15,155 bases of DNA from RXOA01 sp964547105 (GTDB taxonomy: Bacteria > Bipolaricaulota > Bipolaricaulia > UBA7950 > UBA9294). The stretch is from assembly GCA_964547105.1 (NCBI GenBank), contig CAZJLO010000046.1, positions 1-15,155 of the forward strand. Direction: 5' to 3'. The notes beneath the pieces were generated by a model. That model was not told the DNA's origin. It did no database searches and worked only from the letters and a program-made list of their open reading frames with translations. Shown one piece after another: positions 6,786 to 13,840 of this stretch. Position 1 is the first letter of the stretch. Each line of letters begins with the position of its first letter. The translations under genes were made by a program, and so were the position numbers.

Positions 6786-7841
6786 ATGAGCAAGGTTCTT
6801 GGCTGGCTGGCGTCGTTTCCGCTGACGGTCGTGCTGGCAGCGTCCATCGTCGCCGCGTCGATCATCGGCTCCTTTGTCGGCGCCGAAGATGCAGGCATCG
6901 CGTTCCGAACGCTGGTCCACGCGGGTTGGTACGTCGCGCTGATCGCCCTACTCGGTTTGAACATCGCCGCAGCGCTTGCCGCCCATCTCCCGCGGGCAAT
7001 CAGCGCCCTCCGAAATCGCTCCCTTCCCTGGCGCAAGCGACTGGATCCACTCGCTGCGGATTTCCTCCGAGCAGCGATCTTGCTGCTGCTCGCCGGGCTC
7101 CTCGTGTCCGGCTGCGGCACATCAGGGACGTTCCATGTGACCCAGGCCGATCTCGGCACGACAATCGACCTGCCGTCGATTCCGATGGGCGTTCAGATTC
7201 GAGCCATGAGCTCCAGCAATCTCATGTCTGGTGCCGAGATCGAGCTGATGCTCGTCGACCGGAATGCCGACCTACATCCGGTCACCTTCTCATCTGCCGA
7301 CCTTGCCCCGGTCGTCGTTGCCGGGGTGCAACTGCTTCTTGTCTCGGCACGCGCCGACTTCGATTTGGCCGGGCTCGCTGTCCGCTGGGAGCCGCAATCT
7401 TCCGGCACGTCGTATCTCAAGAATCTTCACGTCGGGGAGATGTTCGTTCTGGCACACAGCGAACTGACAGCGGTTCTGGAACAAGTGATCCCCGGCATCC
7501 GTTCCTCCAACGGCGAGATTCTTGACCCACCGACCGCAATCCTGCGGATTCGTGGAATCGCCGCGTCGGGGACGGAACTTGATCTCACGCGGCCCATCGC
7601 CTTGGACGCGAATGTCTCGCCACAGAGCCTTGATCTGGCGTCGGGAACTCTGAACATCCTCGACCTCGATGTGCCGACCGAGTTCGCGTTCTCGTACGTC
7701 CGCAGCCCCGAGCAGCCACTCGTCTGGGCCGGCGTCATTCTTCTGCTGCTGTCGCTGCTGGCATGGCTTGTGCTCCACCCTCAACCGAGACCCAACAGAC
7801 TTCGGCGCTCCCCCCGAACCGGAGATGAAGGGAGGCCCTAG
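6786..7841 (+). CDS. resB: ResB/Ccs1-like cytochrome c biogenesis membrane protein
   Basis: A 351-residue protein. The ATG at 6786 has a purine-rich site (aggagaaggagaagag) just upstream. It has the ResB layout: membrane helix 1 (about residues 10-31, LTVVLAASIVAASIIGSFVG), helix 2 (46-66, AGWYVALIALLGLNIAAALA), helix 3 (93-109), a periplasmic domain of about 190 residues, and helix 4 (310-330) introduced by the family-typical VRSPEQPLVWAGVILLLLSL. ResB/Ccs1 works with the heme-handling protein ResC/CcsA in system II, keeping apocytochrome c reduced or delivering heme outside the cytoplasmic membrane. No CcsA or cytochrome is in this window. It is shorter and more divergent than typical ResB. 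A lipobox-like VSGC lies at the end of helix 3 (residues 107-110). It probably forms an operon with the gene 63 bases upstream. Confidence 0.65.
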   Translation: MSKVLGWLASFPLTVVLAASIVAASIIGSFVGAEDAGIAFRTLVHAGWYVALIALLGLNIAAALAAHLPRAISALRNRSLPWRKRLDPLAADFLRAAILLLLAGLLVSGCGTSGTFHVTQADLGTTIDLPSIPMGVQIRAMSSSNLMSGAEIELMLVDRNADLHPVTFSSADLAPVVVAGVQLLLVSARADFDLAGLAVRWEPQSSGTSYLKNLHVGEMFVLAHSELTAVLEQVIPGIRSSNGEILDPPTAILRIRGIAASGTELDLTRPIALDANVSPQSLDLASGTLNILDLDVPTEFAFSYVRSPEQPLVWAGVILLLLSLLAWLVLHPQPRPNRLRRSPRTGDEGRP

Positions 7842-8027
7842 GTGAAGCGGGGAGGGAGCGTGGCAGCCGTCTGTCGCTGTTGGGGACGCGATTGACAGAG
7901 TCAGGGGCTCAATGTGTGATCGCCGTTCTCTCGAGCGTGCGTCGGCGTTGGGGCGTTCCCACCTTCCGCTGCTCGATTTGGGTACACTTCATCTTCGTTC
8001 GTGATGTCGAAATGCAAAGGAGCATGC
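7842..8027. other. Intergenic region upstream of the gene at 8028
   Basis: These 186 bases show no coding character. A -10-like TACACT occurs at 7983-7988 without a good -35 at the right distance. No T-tailed hairpin was seen after the upstream gene. Confidence 0.4.
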
Positions 8028-8681
8028 ATGTTGTCGAGAATCCTGATTGCGTGTTGTTTGGTGTCCCTGATGACGGGTATCGCCGGGCAAGCTTCCTCGC
8101 CCTCAATTGAGATCGGCGTGGAGCTACATGTCAGCCACGCTGTTGAGCGCGTCGACGGGACTATCATGTGGCAAGCGGCGGCCGCTGTGTTCGGTTGGGT
8201 TCCGGCAGGGCCCTCGTGGACGCTTCGTACCAGCCTGGGGACCAGCCTCTCCTCATGGACGCCGCATTTCACTTTGGGCGCCGTGCGGCGAGTGACGGAT
8301 CGGTTTGCCGCCGATCTCGAACTCTCGGCACACCGGCTTCCAGGGGACAGGCGCTGGATCACCCTGGCGCTCGGAGGCCGGTTCATCGCTTACGACCGCC
8401 ACGCCGCAGCCGTGCCGGAGATCATTCTGTCAAGCTTCCCCGTGTCGCTGGGCGCGGCCAATCTCGGAGGCAATGCCGGCAAATGGTCGTTTCAGGTAAC
8501 GCCCGGCGCCAATCTGACGGTGGATTGCTCGTGGTTCGCGGGAGAGCACGTTCGATTCGGCGAGGCGATCATGACAGCGATCATCGCTCCACTCCCGGAG
8601 ACAACCGATGCCGCGCTGCCGGTCGGAAAGACAGCCGGAGGGGTTCTGACGCTGACAAGCCATGCCGGATACATCCCGTAA
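8028..8681 (+). CDS. Small secreted beta-rich hypothetical protein
   Basis: A 217-residue protein starting at the ATG at 8028, five bases after aaaggag (8016-8022). An upstream in-frame GTG (8001) would overlap that site and spoil the signal peptide. The N-terminus MLSRILIACCLVSLMTGIAG is a signal peptide (cleavage near GQA). The mature protein consists of short amphipathic strands alternating polar and hydrophobic residues (WTLRTSLGTSLSSWTPHFTL, ITLALGGRFIAYDRHAAAVP, WSFQVTPGANLTVDCSWFAG). This fits an outer-surface beta-sandwich or small beta-barrel. No known family recognised. It is followed after 80 bases by the chagasin-like gene, so the two may be co-expressed. Confidence 0.7.
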   Translation: MLSRILIACCLVSLMTGIAGQASSPSIEIGVELHVSHAVERVDGTIMWQAAAAVFGWVPAGPSWTLRTSLGTSLSSWTPHFTLGAVRRVTDRFAADLELSAHRLPGDRRWITLALGGRFIAYDRHAAAVPEIILSSFPVSLGAANLGGNAGKWSFQVTPGANLTVDCSWFAGEHVRFGEAIMTAIIAPLPETTDAALPVGKTAGGVLTLTSHAGYIP

Positions 8682-8691
8682 TGGAGTTGCC

Positions 8692-8708
8692 GAGGGAGCC
8701 AATCCCTC
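8692..8708 (+). terminator. Small inverted repeat between two secreted-protein genes
   Basis: gaggga and tccctc form a perfect 6-bp stem with a 5-base loop ten bases after the upstream stop. There is no T-run behind it, so it would be at most a weak attenuator or an mRNA end-protecting hairpin. Confidence 0.25.
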
Positions 8709-8761
8709 CCCGGGAAACTCGCCGCCGCCGGAGGGGTAGATCAGAGGAACAAGGAGGTTGA

Positions 8762-9619
8762 ATGATGTTCTCCACCGCAACGCGACCTGGCTCCAATGCC
8801 GGACCTGGAGCTTTCGTACTGGTTTCATGGATTGCCGTGCTGATCATACTCGTAGCTCCAATTGCCGTTGGCCAAGGCGCAACGGCTTCCGCAAGCGTGA
8901 CAACCGGCGGCGTCTCGAACCTCACCGTCGGCCCATTCATCGCCGAACCAGGCGCCCGCCTGGCGATCGAGCTGGTGTGTGACAATCGCTCGTCTTACAG
9001 TGACGAGGAGATCATTGCCACAGCGTGCCGAATCACCGATGAGTCAGGCTCCCTGGCCCAGTCGATATCGATCACGCCACCAGGGAATGCCGACGCTTTG
9101 GCATGGATCGCCGCCGTTGAATTGATCGATGCGCTCGGGGACCCGCTTCCGGCGGGGCGGTATCGTGTGACGCTGGAGACGACGATCGGCACCTTTACGG
9201 CCCTGGTCGATATCGTGCCGACCCATCTTCTTGCATCCCACACACGGTTCGCCGGGACCGCGATCGCCAACGGCCTCTCGTTACGTGTTTCACGGCTGGT
9301 GACGCCGGACGATGCCGGACGGCGAATCGCGATGCGGCTCGGCGACGAACTCCTGGTTGCGCTTCCCGGCAATCCCACCACCGGGTTCGAGTGGTGGAAT
9401 AGCGTGCTGTATGAATACGCAGTCCTGCGTCCGATCGGCGAAATTCCGTTCGACTACCGCGCCGATGTCGATCCGGGGCTCCTCGGAGCTCCCGGAATGT
9501 TCTTGTTCCGCTATCAATCCGTGGCCGCCGACAGCCAGTGGTTCCGCTTCGTGTACCATCGGCCGTGGGAGTCGGTCCAGCCCGCCGAGGTATTGGAGTT
9601 CACCGCGGTCGTGTACTAG
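8762..9619 (+). CDS. Secreted chagasin-type (MEROPS I42) protease inhibitor with extra N-terminal domain
   Basis: A 285-residue protein. aaggagg (8751-8757) precedes two adjacent ATGs (8762, 8765); either can serve. Residues 17-38 form the hydrophobic core of a signal peptide (VLVSWIAVLIILVAPIAV). Residues 45-155 are a beta-rich domain of Ig-like character (AGRYRVTLETTIGTFTALVD). Residues 185-285 match chagasin-like inhibitors: GDELLVALPGNPTTGFEWW with the NPTTGF loop (204-209), a GAPG loop (242-245) in the position of the family GxGG loop before MFLFRY, and YHRPWE with the RPW loop (267-269). These three loops insert into the active site of papain-family cysteine proteases in characterised members. 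The partner protease is not in the window. Family call is strong; inhibitory activity is inferred. Confidence 0.82.
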   Translation: MMFSTATRPGSNAGPGAFVLVSWIAVLIILVAPIAVGQGATASASVTTGGVSNLTVGPFIAEPGARLAIELVCDNRSSYSDEEIIATACRITDESGSLAQSISITPPGNADALAWIAAVELIDALGDPLPAGRYRVTLETTIGTFTALVDIVPTHLLASHTRFAGTAIANGLSLRVSRLVTPDDAGRRIAMRLGDELLVALPGNPTTGFEWWNSVLYEYAVLRPIGEIPFDYRADVDPGLLGAPGMFLFRYQSVAADSQWFRFVYHRPWESVQPAEVLEFTAVVY

Positions 9620-9714
9620 ACAGGAAGCAAGCGGGAACGAGCAAAATACCCCAGTAATCGGTGCCTCGCGTCGGCTTGAGGATCGTCGGTGATGTTGTCG
9701 GCATGCTTCGCCGC

Positions 9715-10812
9715 TTACGACGCGGCGACGGCAGCCAATGCGTCGATCACCGGGGCCATCTGCTCCCTGTTCGCTTGCGGCCCCATATTGCCGATGCGAA
9801 ACGCCTTCCCCGTGAATTCTCCCATGCCGTTGGCGATCAGAATGCGGTGGTCGTCGCGCAGTCTGTTCACGATCTCCGCCGAATCGCGTCCTTCCGGAGC
9901 ATAGAACGCGAGGATCGTCGGCGAGGCGATCGAGTCCGGGAACACAGGCTGGTAACCGAACTCCGCGAGTTGTCCGCGCACCCACTGCGCGCACTCTTGA
10001 TGCCGGAGAATCCGCGCTGCCAAGCCTTCGTCAAGGATGATCTCCAGCGCCCGCCGCATTGCGCGGAATGCCGGCACGGCCATCGTGATCGGATGCGGAT
10101 GCCAATCCGACCACTTTTCGGCGTATTCCTTCCATACATGCAGGTTCAGATACCATCCCGGCGTGGATTTGCCGCGGATCCGCTTCCATCCGCGAGGGGA
10201 CACGGCGACCAGCGCCAGCCCCGGCGGGCACTCCAAGCACTTCTGCGACGCGGTGATGCAGATGTCAACGCCCCATGCATCGATCGGTAGCTCGATTCCG
10301 CCGACCGAAGAGATCCCGTCGACAAGCAGCAGCAGATTCCGTTCGCGGCACACTTGCGCCAATTGCCTTACCGGATTCAGAAGACCGCTTGATGATTCGC
10401 TGTGAACCACGGCAACCGCCGTCGTCGCAGGATGCTCAGAGAGCGCGTCCCAAAGACGATCGGACGTCACTTGCTCCGTGAGCGGCACGTTCACTACGGC
10501 CGAGTCCGGCCGGTAGCTGCGGGCGATCGACGCGAGCCGCTCCCCAAACAGCCCGTTGGAAATCACAAGCCAGTGGTCGCTCTCGCCGGCCGCGCTGGCA
10601 AACGCCGCGTCCAACCCAGCACTGCCGCTCCCAGGGATGGCGAACACTTCGCCTTCGGTAGCGAACGCCCGAGCGAGAAGGGACAGCGTTTCGTTGTAGA
10701 ACGACGTCCATTCCGGCCCATAGTGCGGCACGATCGGCCTTGCCATCTCATCAAGAACATCCTGCCGAACCTGAGTCGGCCCGGGGATCATCAGCCGGTA
10801 TCCATCAAGCAT
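9715..10812 (-). CDS. PLP-dependent class V aminotransferase (alanine-glyoxylate / serine-pyruvate type)
   Basis: A 365-residue protein starting at the ATG at 10810-10812, chosen because the protein then begins MLDGYRLMIPGPTQV, the classic N-terminus of this family, behind a GGGAGAGG-type ribosome binding site. The longer upstream frame adds 36 residues without family character. Landmarks are the phosphate-binding GSGSAGLDAA (61-70), HSESSSG (137-143), the PLP-ring aspartate in LLVDGISSVGG (D165), the Schiff-base lysine K191 in ITASQKCLECPPG, and the substrate-carboxylate arginine in FRIGNMG (R339). It is full-length and cytosolic. Members transfer the amino group of alanine or serine to glyoxylate or pyruvate, and some (PucG) act on ureidoglycine. 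Which substrate applies here cannot be told: no purine-degradation or glycine-cycle genes are adjacent. It converges on the chagasin-like gene, 95 bases away. Confidence 0.9.
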   Translation of the reverse strand: MLDGYRLMIPGPTQVRQDVLDEMARPIVPHYGPEWTSFYNETLSLLARAFATEGEVFAIPGSGSAGLDAAFASAAGESDHWLVISNGLFGERLASIARSYRPDSAVVNVPLTEQVTSDRLWDALSEHPATTAVAVVHSESSSGLLNPVRQLAQVCRERNLLLLVDGISSVGGIELPIDAWGVDICITASQKCLECPPGLALVAVSPRGWKRIRGKSTPGWYLNLHVWKEYAEKWSDWHPHPITMAVPAFRAMRRALEIILDEGLAARILRHQECAQWVRGQLAEFGYQPVFPDSIASPTILAFYAPEGRDSAEIVNRLRDDHRILIANGMGEFTGKAFRIGNMGPQANREQMAPVIDALAAVAAS

Positions 10813-10935
10813 CTTCCTCTCCCACCTCAGACCGTCGAATTTCCTTGGCCCGTGCTTGCCGGACATTGGAGGGTGCTCATTGCGGTAGCCAATCCGATTA
10901 CCGGGCTTTGTGCACGCCAAGGAGCGCAGATGATG

Positions 10936-11280
10936 CTAGATCACAAGAAGGATTCCCAGGATGACCTCACTCACGAGACTGATCCAATTGGAGCGGGTCG
11001 AGGCATCATCGGCGTAGATCGAGAACGTCCGCGCCGCGGCGATCGCCAAGTAGCCGACTCCGAGCGTTCGATAAGCGCCGGGACTTCGGAACAGGATCAC
11101 CGCCAACCCGAGGCCGATGAACAACCCGCCGAGGACGGCGCGGATCTCGGACGTACCGCGGGCCGCATCCGTCGGAAGGCCGGTGAATGACCCCGCCTTC
11201 TTCGGCCAGATCAACGCAACCGCTCCGACCACGATTGTGAGTGCTGCCGCAATCAGTTTGAGAATCATCAGAAGCGTCAT
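10936..11280 (-). CDS. DUF4345-like small integral membrane protein
   Basis: A 114-residue protein read from the ATG at 11278-11280 (MTLLMILKLIAAAL). A ribosome binding site AAAGGAG (complement of 11291-11297) lies ten bases upstream, slightly far, so the start could be a few codons earlier. Four hydrophobic helices are evident: residues about 3-25, 50-64, 71-86 and 96-114. Between helices 1 and 2 is a loop TGLPTDAARGTSEIRAVLGG, in which EIRAVLGGLFIGLGLA resembles the conserved core of DUF4345 membrane proteins. Function of that family is unknown. It sits 123 bases upstream of the aminotransferase on the same strand, and no functional link is evident. Confidence 0.72.
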   Translation of the reverse strand: MTLLMILKLIAAALTIVVGAVALIWPKKAGSFTGLPTDAARGTSEIRAVLGGLFIGLGLAVILFRSPGAYRTLGVGYLAIAAARTFSIYADDASTRSNWISLVSEVILGILLVI

Positions 11281-11430
11281 CAGAATCGATCTCCTTTCGT
11301 CCACATCACGACCATTCCGGCATACTCACCCGGACGCGTGGGGACGGGTCAGGCCTTCATTCTTAGGAACCTATCAGGATAATCCATCGCACGCAAAACC
11401 CAAGAACAAAGAGCCCGGCGCAGGATGTAC

Positions 11431-11679
11431 TCAGCCGCGGAGATCGCGCTTCATCCTCTCGAATTCCCACCTGCTGATCTCGCCGCGACCATAGAGCTTC
11501 TCGAGAACGTCCATCGCCGAAGAAGGCGGGAGGTCTTGTTCAGGCAGCCGCGGACTGTCTTTGTGATGCCCGTCCACATTGTGGCGCACACCAAGCTGGA
11601 TCAGCCAGACAAACCCAAACACAACCACAGCTCCTGGAAGGAGCATCCACCATCCACCAAGATACGCTCCATGCAACAT
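11431..11679 (-). CDS. Single-helix membrane protein with C-terminal SHOCT motif
   Basis: An 82-residue protein starting at the ATG at 11677-11679 (MLHGAYLGGWWMLLPGAVVV), four bases behind a GGAGGG element (complement of 11684-11689). The N-terminal helix (residues 9-32) is followed by a polar linker (HNVDGHHKDSPRLPEQDLPP). The C-terminal DVLEKLYGRGEISRWEFERM is a clear SHOCT motif (short C-terminal oligomerisation domain), a helix-turn-helix found at the ends of many small membrane proteins. The longer frame upstream simply runs through the 19-bp tandem repeats and is not coding. Molecular role unknown; likely a small oligomeric membrane protein. Confidence 0.8.
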   Translation of the reverse strand: MLHGAYLGGWWMLLPGAVVVFGFVWLIQLGVRHNVDGHHKDSPRLPEQDLPPSSAMDVLEKLYGRGEISRWEFERMKRDLRG

Positions 11680-11847
11680 GATTCCCTCCACCGTGCGGCT
11701 GTACAGCTCCGCGGGTAAAGGGTATACCGCTCGATTGTGGGAACACCGTGGGGGGCAGGTGTCGCCTCCGTGTGTCTGATCACAGGCAGAAGCGTGCTTT
11801 GTCCGCCAACGGCCACGTCTATCGCGCGACATGAGGTCGTGCCTATC
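11680..11847. other. Upstream region of the SHOCT gene
   Basis: These 168 bases between the SHOCT gene start and the 19-bp array hold no convincing ORF. A minus-strand -10-like TATACC (complement near 11730) lacks a good -35. Together with the array this is the gene-free interval (over 400 bases) between two divergent genes. Confidence 0.4.
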
Positions 11848-12111
11848 GCAGCACTGAGCTGCGCCTGCAGCACTGAGCTGCGCCTGCAGCACTGAGCTGC
11901 GCNNNNNNNNNNNNNNNNNNNNNNNNNNNNNNNNNNNNNNNNNNNNNNNNNNNNNNNNNNNNNNNNNNNNNNNNNNNNNNNNNNNNNNNNNNNNNNNNNN
12001 NNGCAGCACTGAGCTGCGCCTGCAGCACTGAGCTGCGCCTGCAGCACTGAGCTGCGCCTGCAGCACTGAGCTGCGCCTGCAGCACTGAACTGCACCTGCA
12101 GCACTGAACCG
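11848..12111. repeat. 19-bp tandem repeat array (VNTR) interrupted by an N gap
   Basis: The unit gcagcactgagctgcgcct repeats head to tail with period 19, at 11848, 11867 and 11886 before the gap, then at 12003, 12022, 12041 and 12060 after it. Units at 12079 and 12098 are degenerate (gaactgcacct; gaaccgg). Within each unit gcagc pairs with gctgc across five bases, so each unit can form a small hairpin. The 100-N gap means the true copy number is unknown. The array lies in the divergent interval between the SHOCT gene and the MFS gene, ending about 50 bases before the MFS start. The cysteine-rich reading frames across it are artefacts of the repeat. Confidence 0.95.
11903..12002. other. Assembly gap (100 N) inside the 19-bp array
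   Basis: Exactly 100 N, a placeholder length, with identical repeat units on both edges. Both edges are in the same repeat phase, as expected for an array collapsed by the assembler. Confidence 0.95.
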
Positions 12112-12164
12112 GAGTGGCTGATCCGAGCGACAAACGCTTGAAGGAGAAGAGACAAGCCACCTTA

Positions 12165-13607
12165 ATGACACCAATGGAAGATTCACAGCATCCGAGATCC
12201 CATCCGTCTTGGCTATCCGGCATGGCCGGGTTCATTGTGGTGTGGATCGGTCAGCTCGTTTCGATGCTCGGTTCGGGGATGACGCAGTTTGCCCTGATGA
12301 TTTGGGCCTGGCAGGCAACCGGCCAAGCCACCGCCCTTGCGTTGGTCGGGTTCTTCGGATTCCTCCCGAGGATCATCCTCAGTCCGCTCGCCGGCGCCCT
12401 CATCGACCGCTGGAACCGCAAACTGGTGATGATGTTGAGCGACCTCGCCGCCGGCCTGGCCACGGTGGTTCTATTCGCCTTGTACCAGCTGGATGCGATG
12501 GAGATGTGGCATATCTACGCCGCGGCGGCCTTCGCCGGGGCGTTCGGATCGTTCCAGTTTCCCGCCTACTCCGCGTCGATCTCCTTGATGGTCGACAAGA
12601 AACACCTGACGCGGGCCAATGCGATGCTCGGCGTGGCCGAATCGGCGGCGAATATCTTCGCGCCGATGGCCGCCGGAGCATTGCTGGTATTCATCGGAAT
12701 CGGCGGCGTCATGACGATCGATATCGTGACATTCCTGTTCGCGATCGCGGCGTTGCTGCTGGTGCGAATCCCTCAGCCGGCGAAACATCACGTGGAAGAG
12801 GCCAGGAAGCGCGGCCTACTCGCCGACAGCGTGTTTGGCTTCCGCTACATCTTCGCCCGGCCCAGCTTGAGCGGCCTGTTATTCCTGTTCCTTGCCCTGA
12901 ATCTCATCCTCACGTTCTGCGGAGGCGTCCTCGCGCCGATGATCCTCGCTCGAAGCGGCGACAACGAGCTGGTGCTGGGAACGGTGCAGATGTTGTTCGG
13001 CGTCGGCGGACTTGCCGGCGGCGCGTTGCTCAGCCTGTGGGGCGGCCCCAAGGCGCAACACCGGATCCACGCGCTCCTGCTGGCGGTAATCGCATCCAGC
13101 CTGTTCGGCGAGATCCTCCTTGGGATCGGACAGGGGATTCTCATCTGGGGCGCCGGCGCGTTTCTGGCGATGTTCTTCGTCCCCGTAGCCAACAGCTCCA
13201 GTCACGCCATCTGGCAGACGAAAATCCCGCCCCATCTCCAGGGGCGCGTCTTCTCGGCGCGGATTGTCATCGGCCAGATCGGCGGCGCGATCGCATTGCC
13301 GCTGGCCGGCATTCTCGCCGACCGCGTCTTCGAGCCGCTCATGCTCTCTCAGTCGCGATTCTCTCTGACCCTGGCAAGACTTGTCGGCTCCGGCCCCGGC
13401 GCGGGGATGGGGTTGATGTTCATCCTGTTCGGGATTCTCGGAGCGCTCGTTGCGGCGGCGGCGTTCTTCTACCGCCCGATTCGGGACATCGATCGTCTGC
13501 TCCCCGACCACGATCAGGTTTCGGACTCCGCTGCGTCTGTAGATTCGGATCGGGATCAAGATCCTAATCCTGATCCTGCCCTTGATCCGGAGCAAGCTGC
13601 GGCGTAG
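12165..13607 (+). CDS. MFS exporter with Asp/Pro-rich C-terminal tail
   Basis: A 480-residue transporter of the major facilitator superfamily, closest in feel to the MFS_3/EntS-type exporters. Motif A is clear between helices 2 and 3 (GALIDRWNRK, residues 77-86). Ten or more hydrophobic helices are visible, with a central loop (AKHHVEEARKRGLLADSVFG) and a second-half signature IWQTKIPPHLQGRVFSARIV typical of this subfamily. Substrate cannot be told; relatives export drugs or siderophores by proton antiport. The start is uncertain: an in-frame GTG at 12114 would add 17 residues but begins at the repeat array edge, and the ATG at 12165 has its only good ribosome binding site (aaggag, 12141-12146) rather far upstream. 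The last ~18 residues are a DxDxDx tail encoded by a GATCNN microsatellite. Convergent with the prenyl synthase. Confidence 0.85.
   Translation: MTPMEDSQHPRSHPSWLSGMAGFIVVWIGQLVSMLGSGMTQFALMIWAWQATGQATALALVGFFGFLPRIILSPLAGALIDRWNRKLVMMLSDLAAGLATVVLFALYQLDAMEMWHIYAAAAFAGAFGSFQFPAYSASISLMVDKKHLTRANAMLGVAESAANIFAPMAAGALLVFIGIGGVMTIDIVTFLFAIAALLLVRIPQPAKHHVEEARKRGLLADSVFGFRYIFARPSLSGLLFLFLALNLILTFCGGVLAPMILARSGDNELVLGTVQMLFGVGGLAGGALLSLWGGPKAQHRIHALLLAVIASSLFGEILLGIGQGILIWGAGAFLAMFFVPVANSSSHAIWQTKIPPHLQGRVFSARIVIGQIGGAIALPLAGILADRVFEPLMLSQSRFSLTLARLVGSGPGAGMGLMFILFGILGALVAAAAFFYRPIRDIDRLLPDHDQVSDSAASVDSDRDQDPNPDPALDPEQAAA
13542..13589 (+). repeat. GATCNN hexamer microsatellite at the 3' end of the MFS gene
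   Basis: Eight consecutive hexamers in codon phase (gattcg gatcgg gatcaa, then gatcct aatcct gatcct, gccctt gatccg) encode alternating Asp residues (DSDRDQDPNPDPALDP). The period of six is exact. Confidence 0.85.
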
Positions 13608-13789
13608 CCGAAACGCGTTGTCATTGGGATCGGCNNNNNNNNNNNNNNNNNNNNNNNNNNNNNNNNNNNNNNNNNNNNNNNNNNNNNNNNNNNNNNNNNN
13701 NNNNNNNNNNNNNNNNNNNNNNNNNNNNNNNNNNCCTTGATCCGGAGCAAGCTGCGGCGTAGCCGAAACGCGTTGTCATTGGGATCGGC
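13580..13789. repeat. 55-bp exact duplication flanking a 100-N gap
   Basis: The 55 bases at 13580-13634 are identical to 13735-13789, abutting the gap on both sides. Each copy contains the last MFS codons and its stop. A terminal repeat of this size at both contig ends is the mark of a k-mer overlap that was not merged, so the gap is probably not real. Confidence 0.85.
13635..13734. other. Assembly gap (100 N), probably spurious
   Basis: Placeholder run of 100 N between two identical 55-bp contig ends. If merged, the convergent MFS and prenyl-synthase genes would be separated by 78 bases. Confidence 0.9.
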
Positions 13790-13821
13790 GGGGCGAGTCC
13801 TCGGTTTCACGGAACGCCGTC

Positions 13822-13837
13822 GAACGGAGCTTCGTTC
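13822..13837. terminator. Weak inverted repeat between convergent genes
   Basis: gaacg and cgttc form a 5-bp stem with a 6-base loop, three bases beyond the stop of the prenyl synthase gene. No T-run on either strand. Possible shared terminator only. Confidence 0.2.
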
Positions 13838-13840
13838 AAG

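Noticed and set aside
7880..8110. Short plus-strand frame before the gene at 8028
   Set aside because: It overlaps the true gene in another frame, and no signal or domain is seen.
11848..12111. CRISPR or iteron-type origin at the 19-bp repeats
   Set aside because: No spacers, no replication initiator gene, and no AT-rich region or DnaA boxes beside the array.
11843..12235. Minus-strand frames reading repeated AAQCCRRSSVLQAQLS
   Set aside because: They are a mechanical translation of the 19-bp repeat in all three phases; no start signal, and the frame changes with copy number.
12209..13567. 452-codon plus-strand open frame overlapping the MFS gene
   Set aside because: It is an out-of-frame Arg/Pro-rich shadow; the MFS frame has motif A and the membrane helices.
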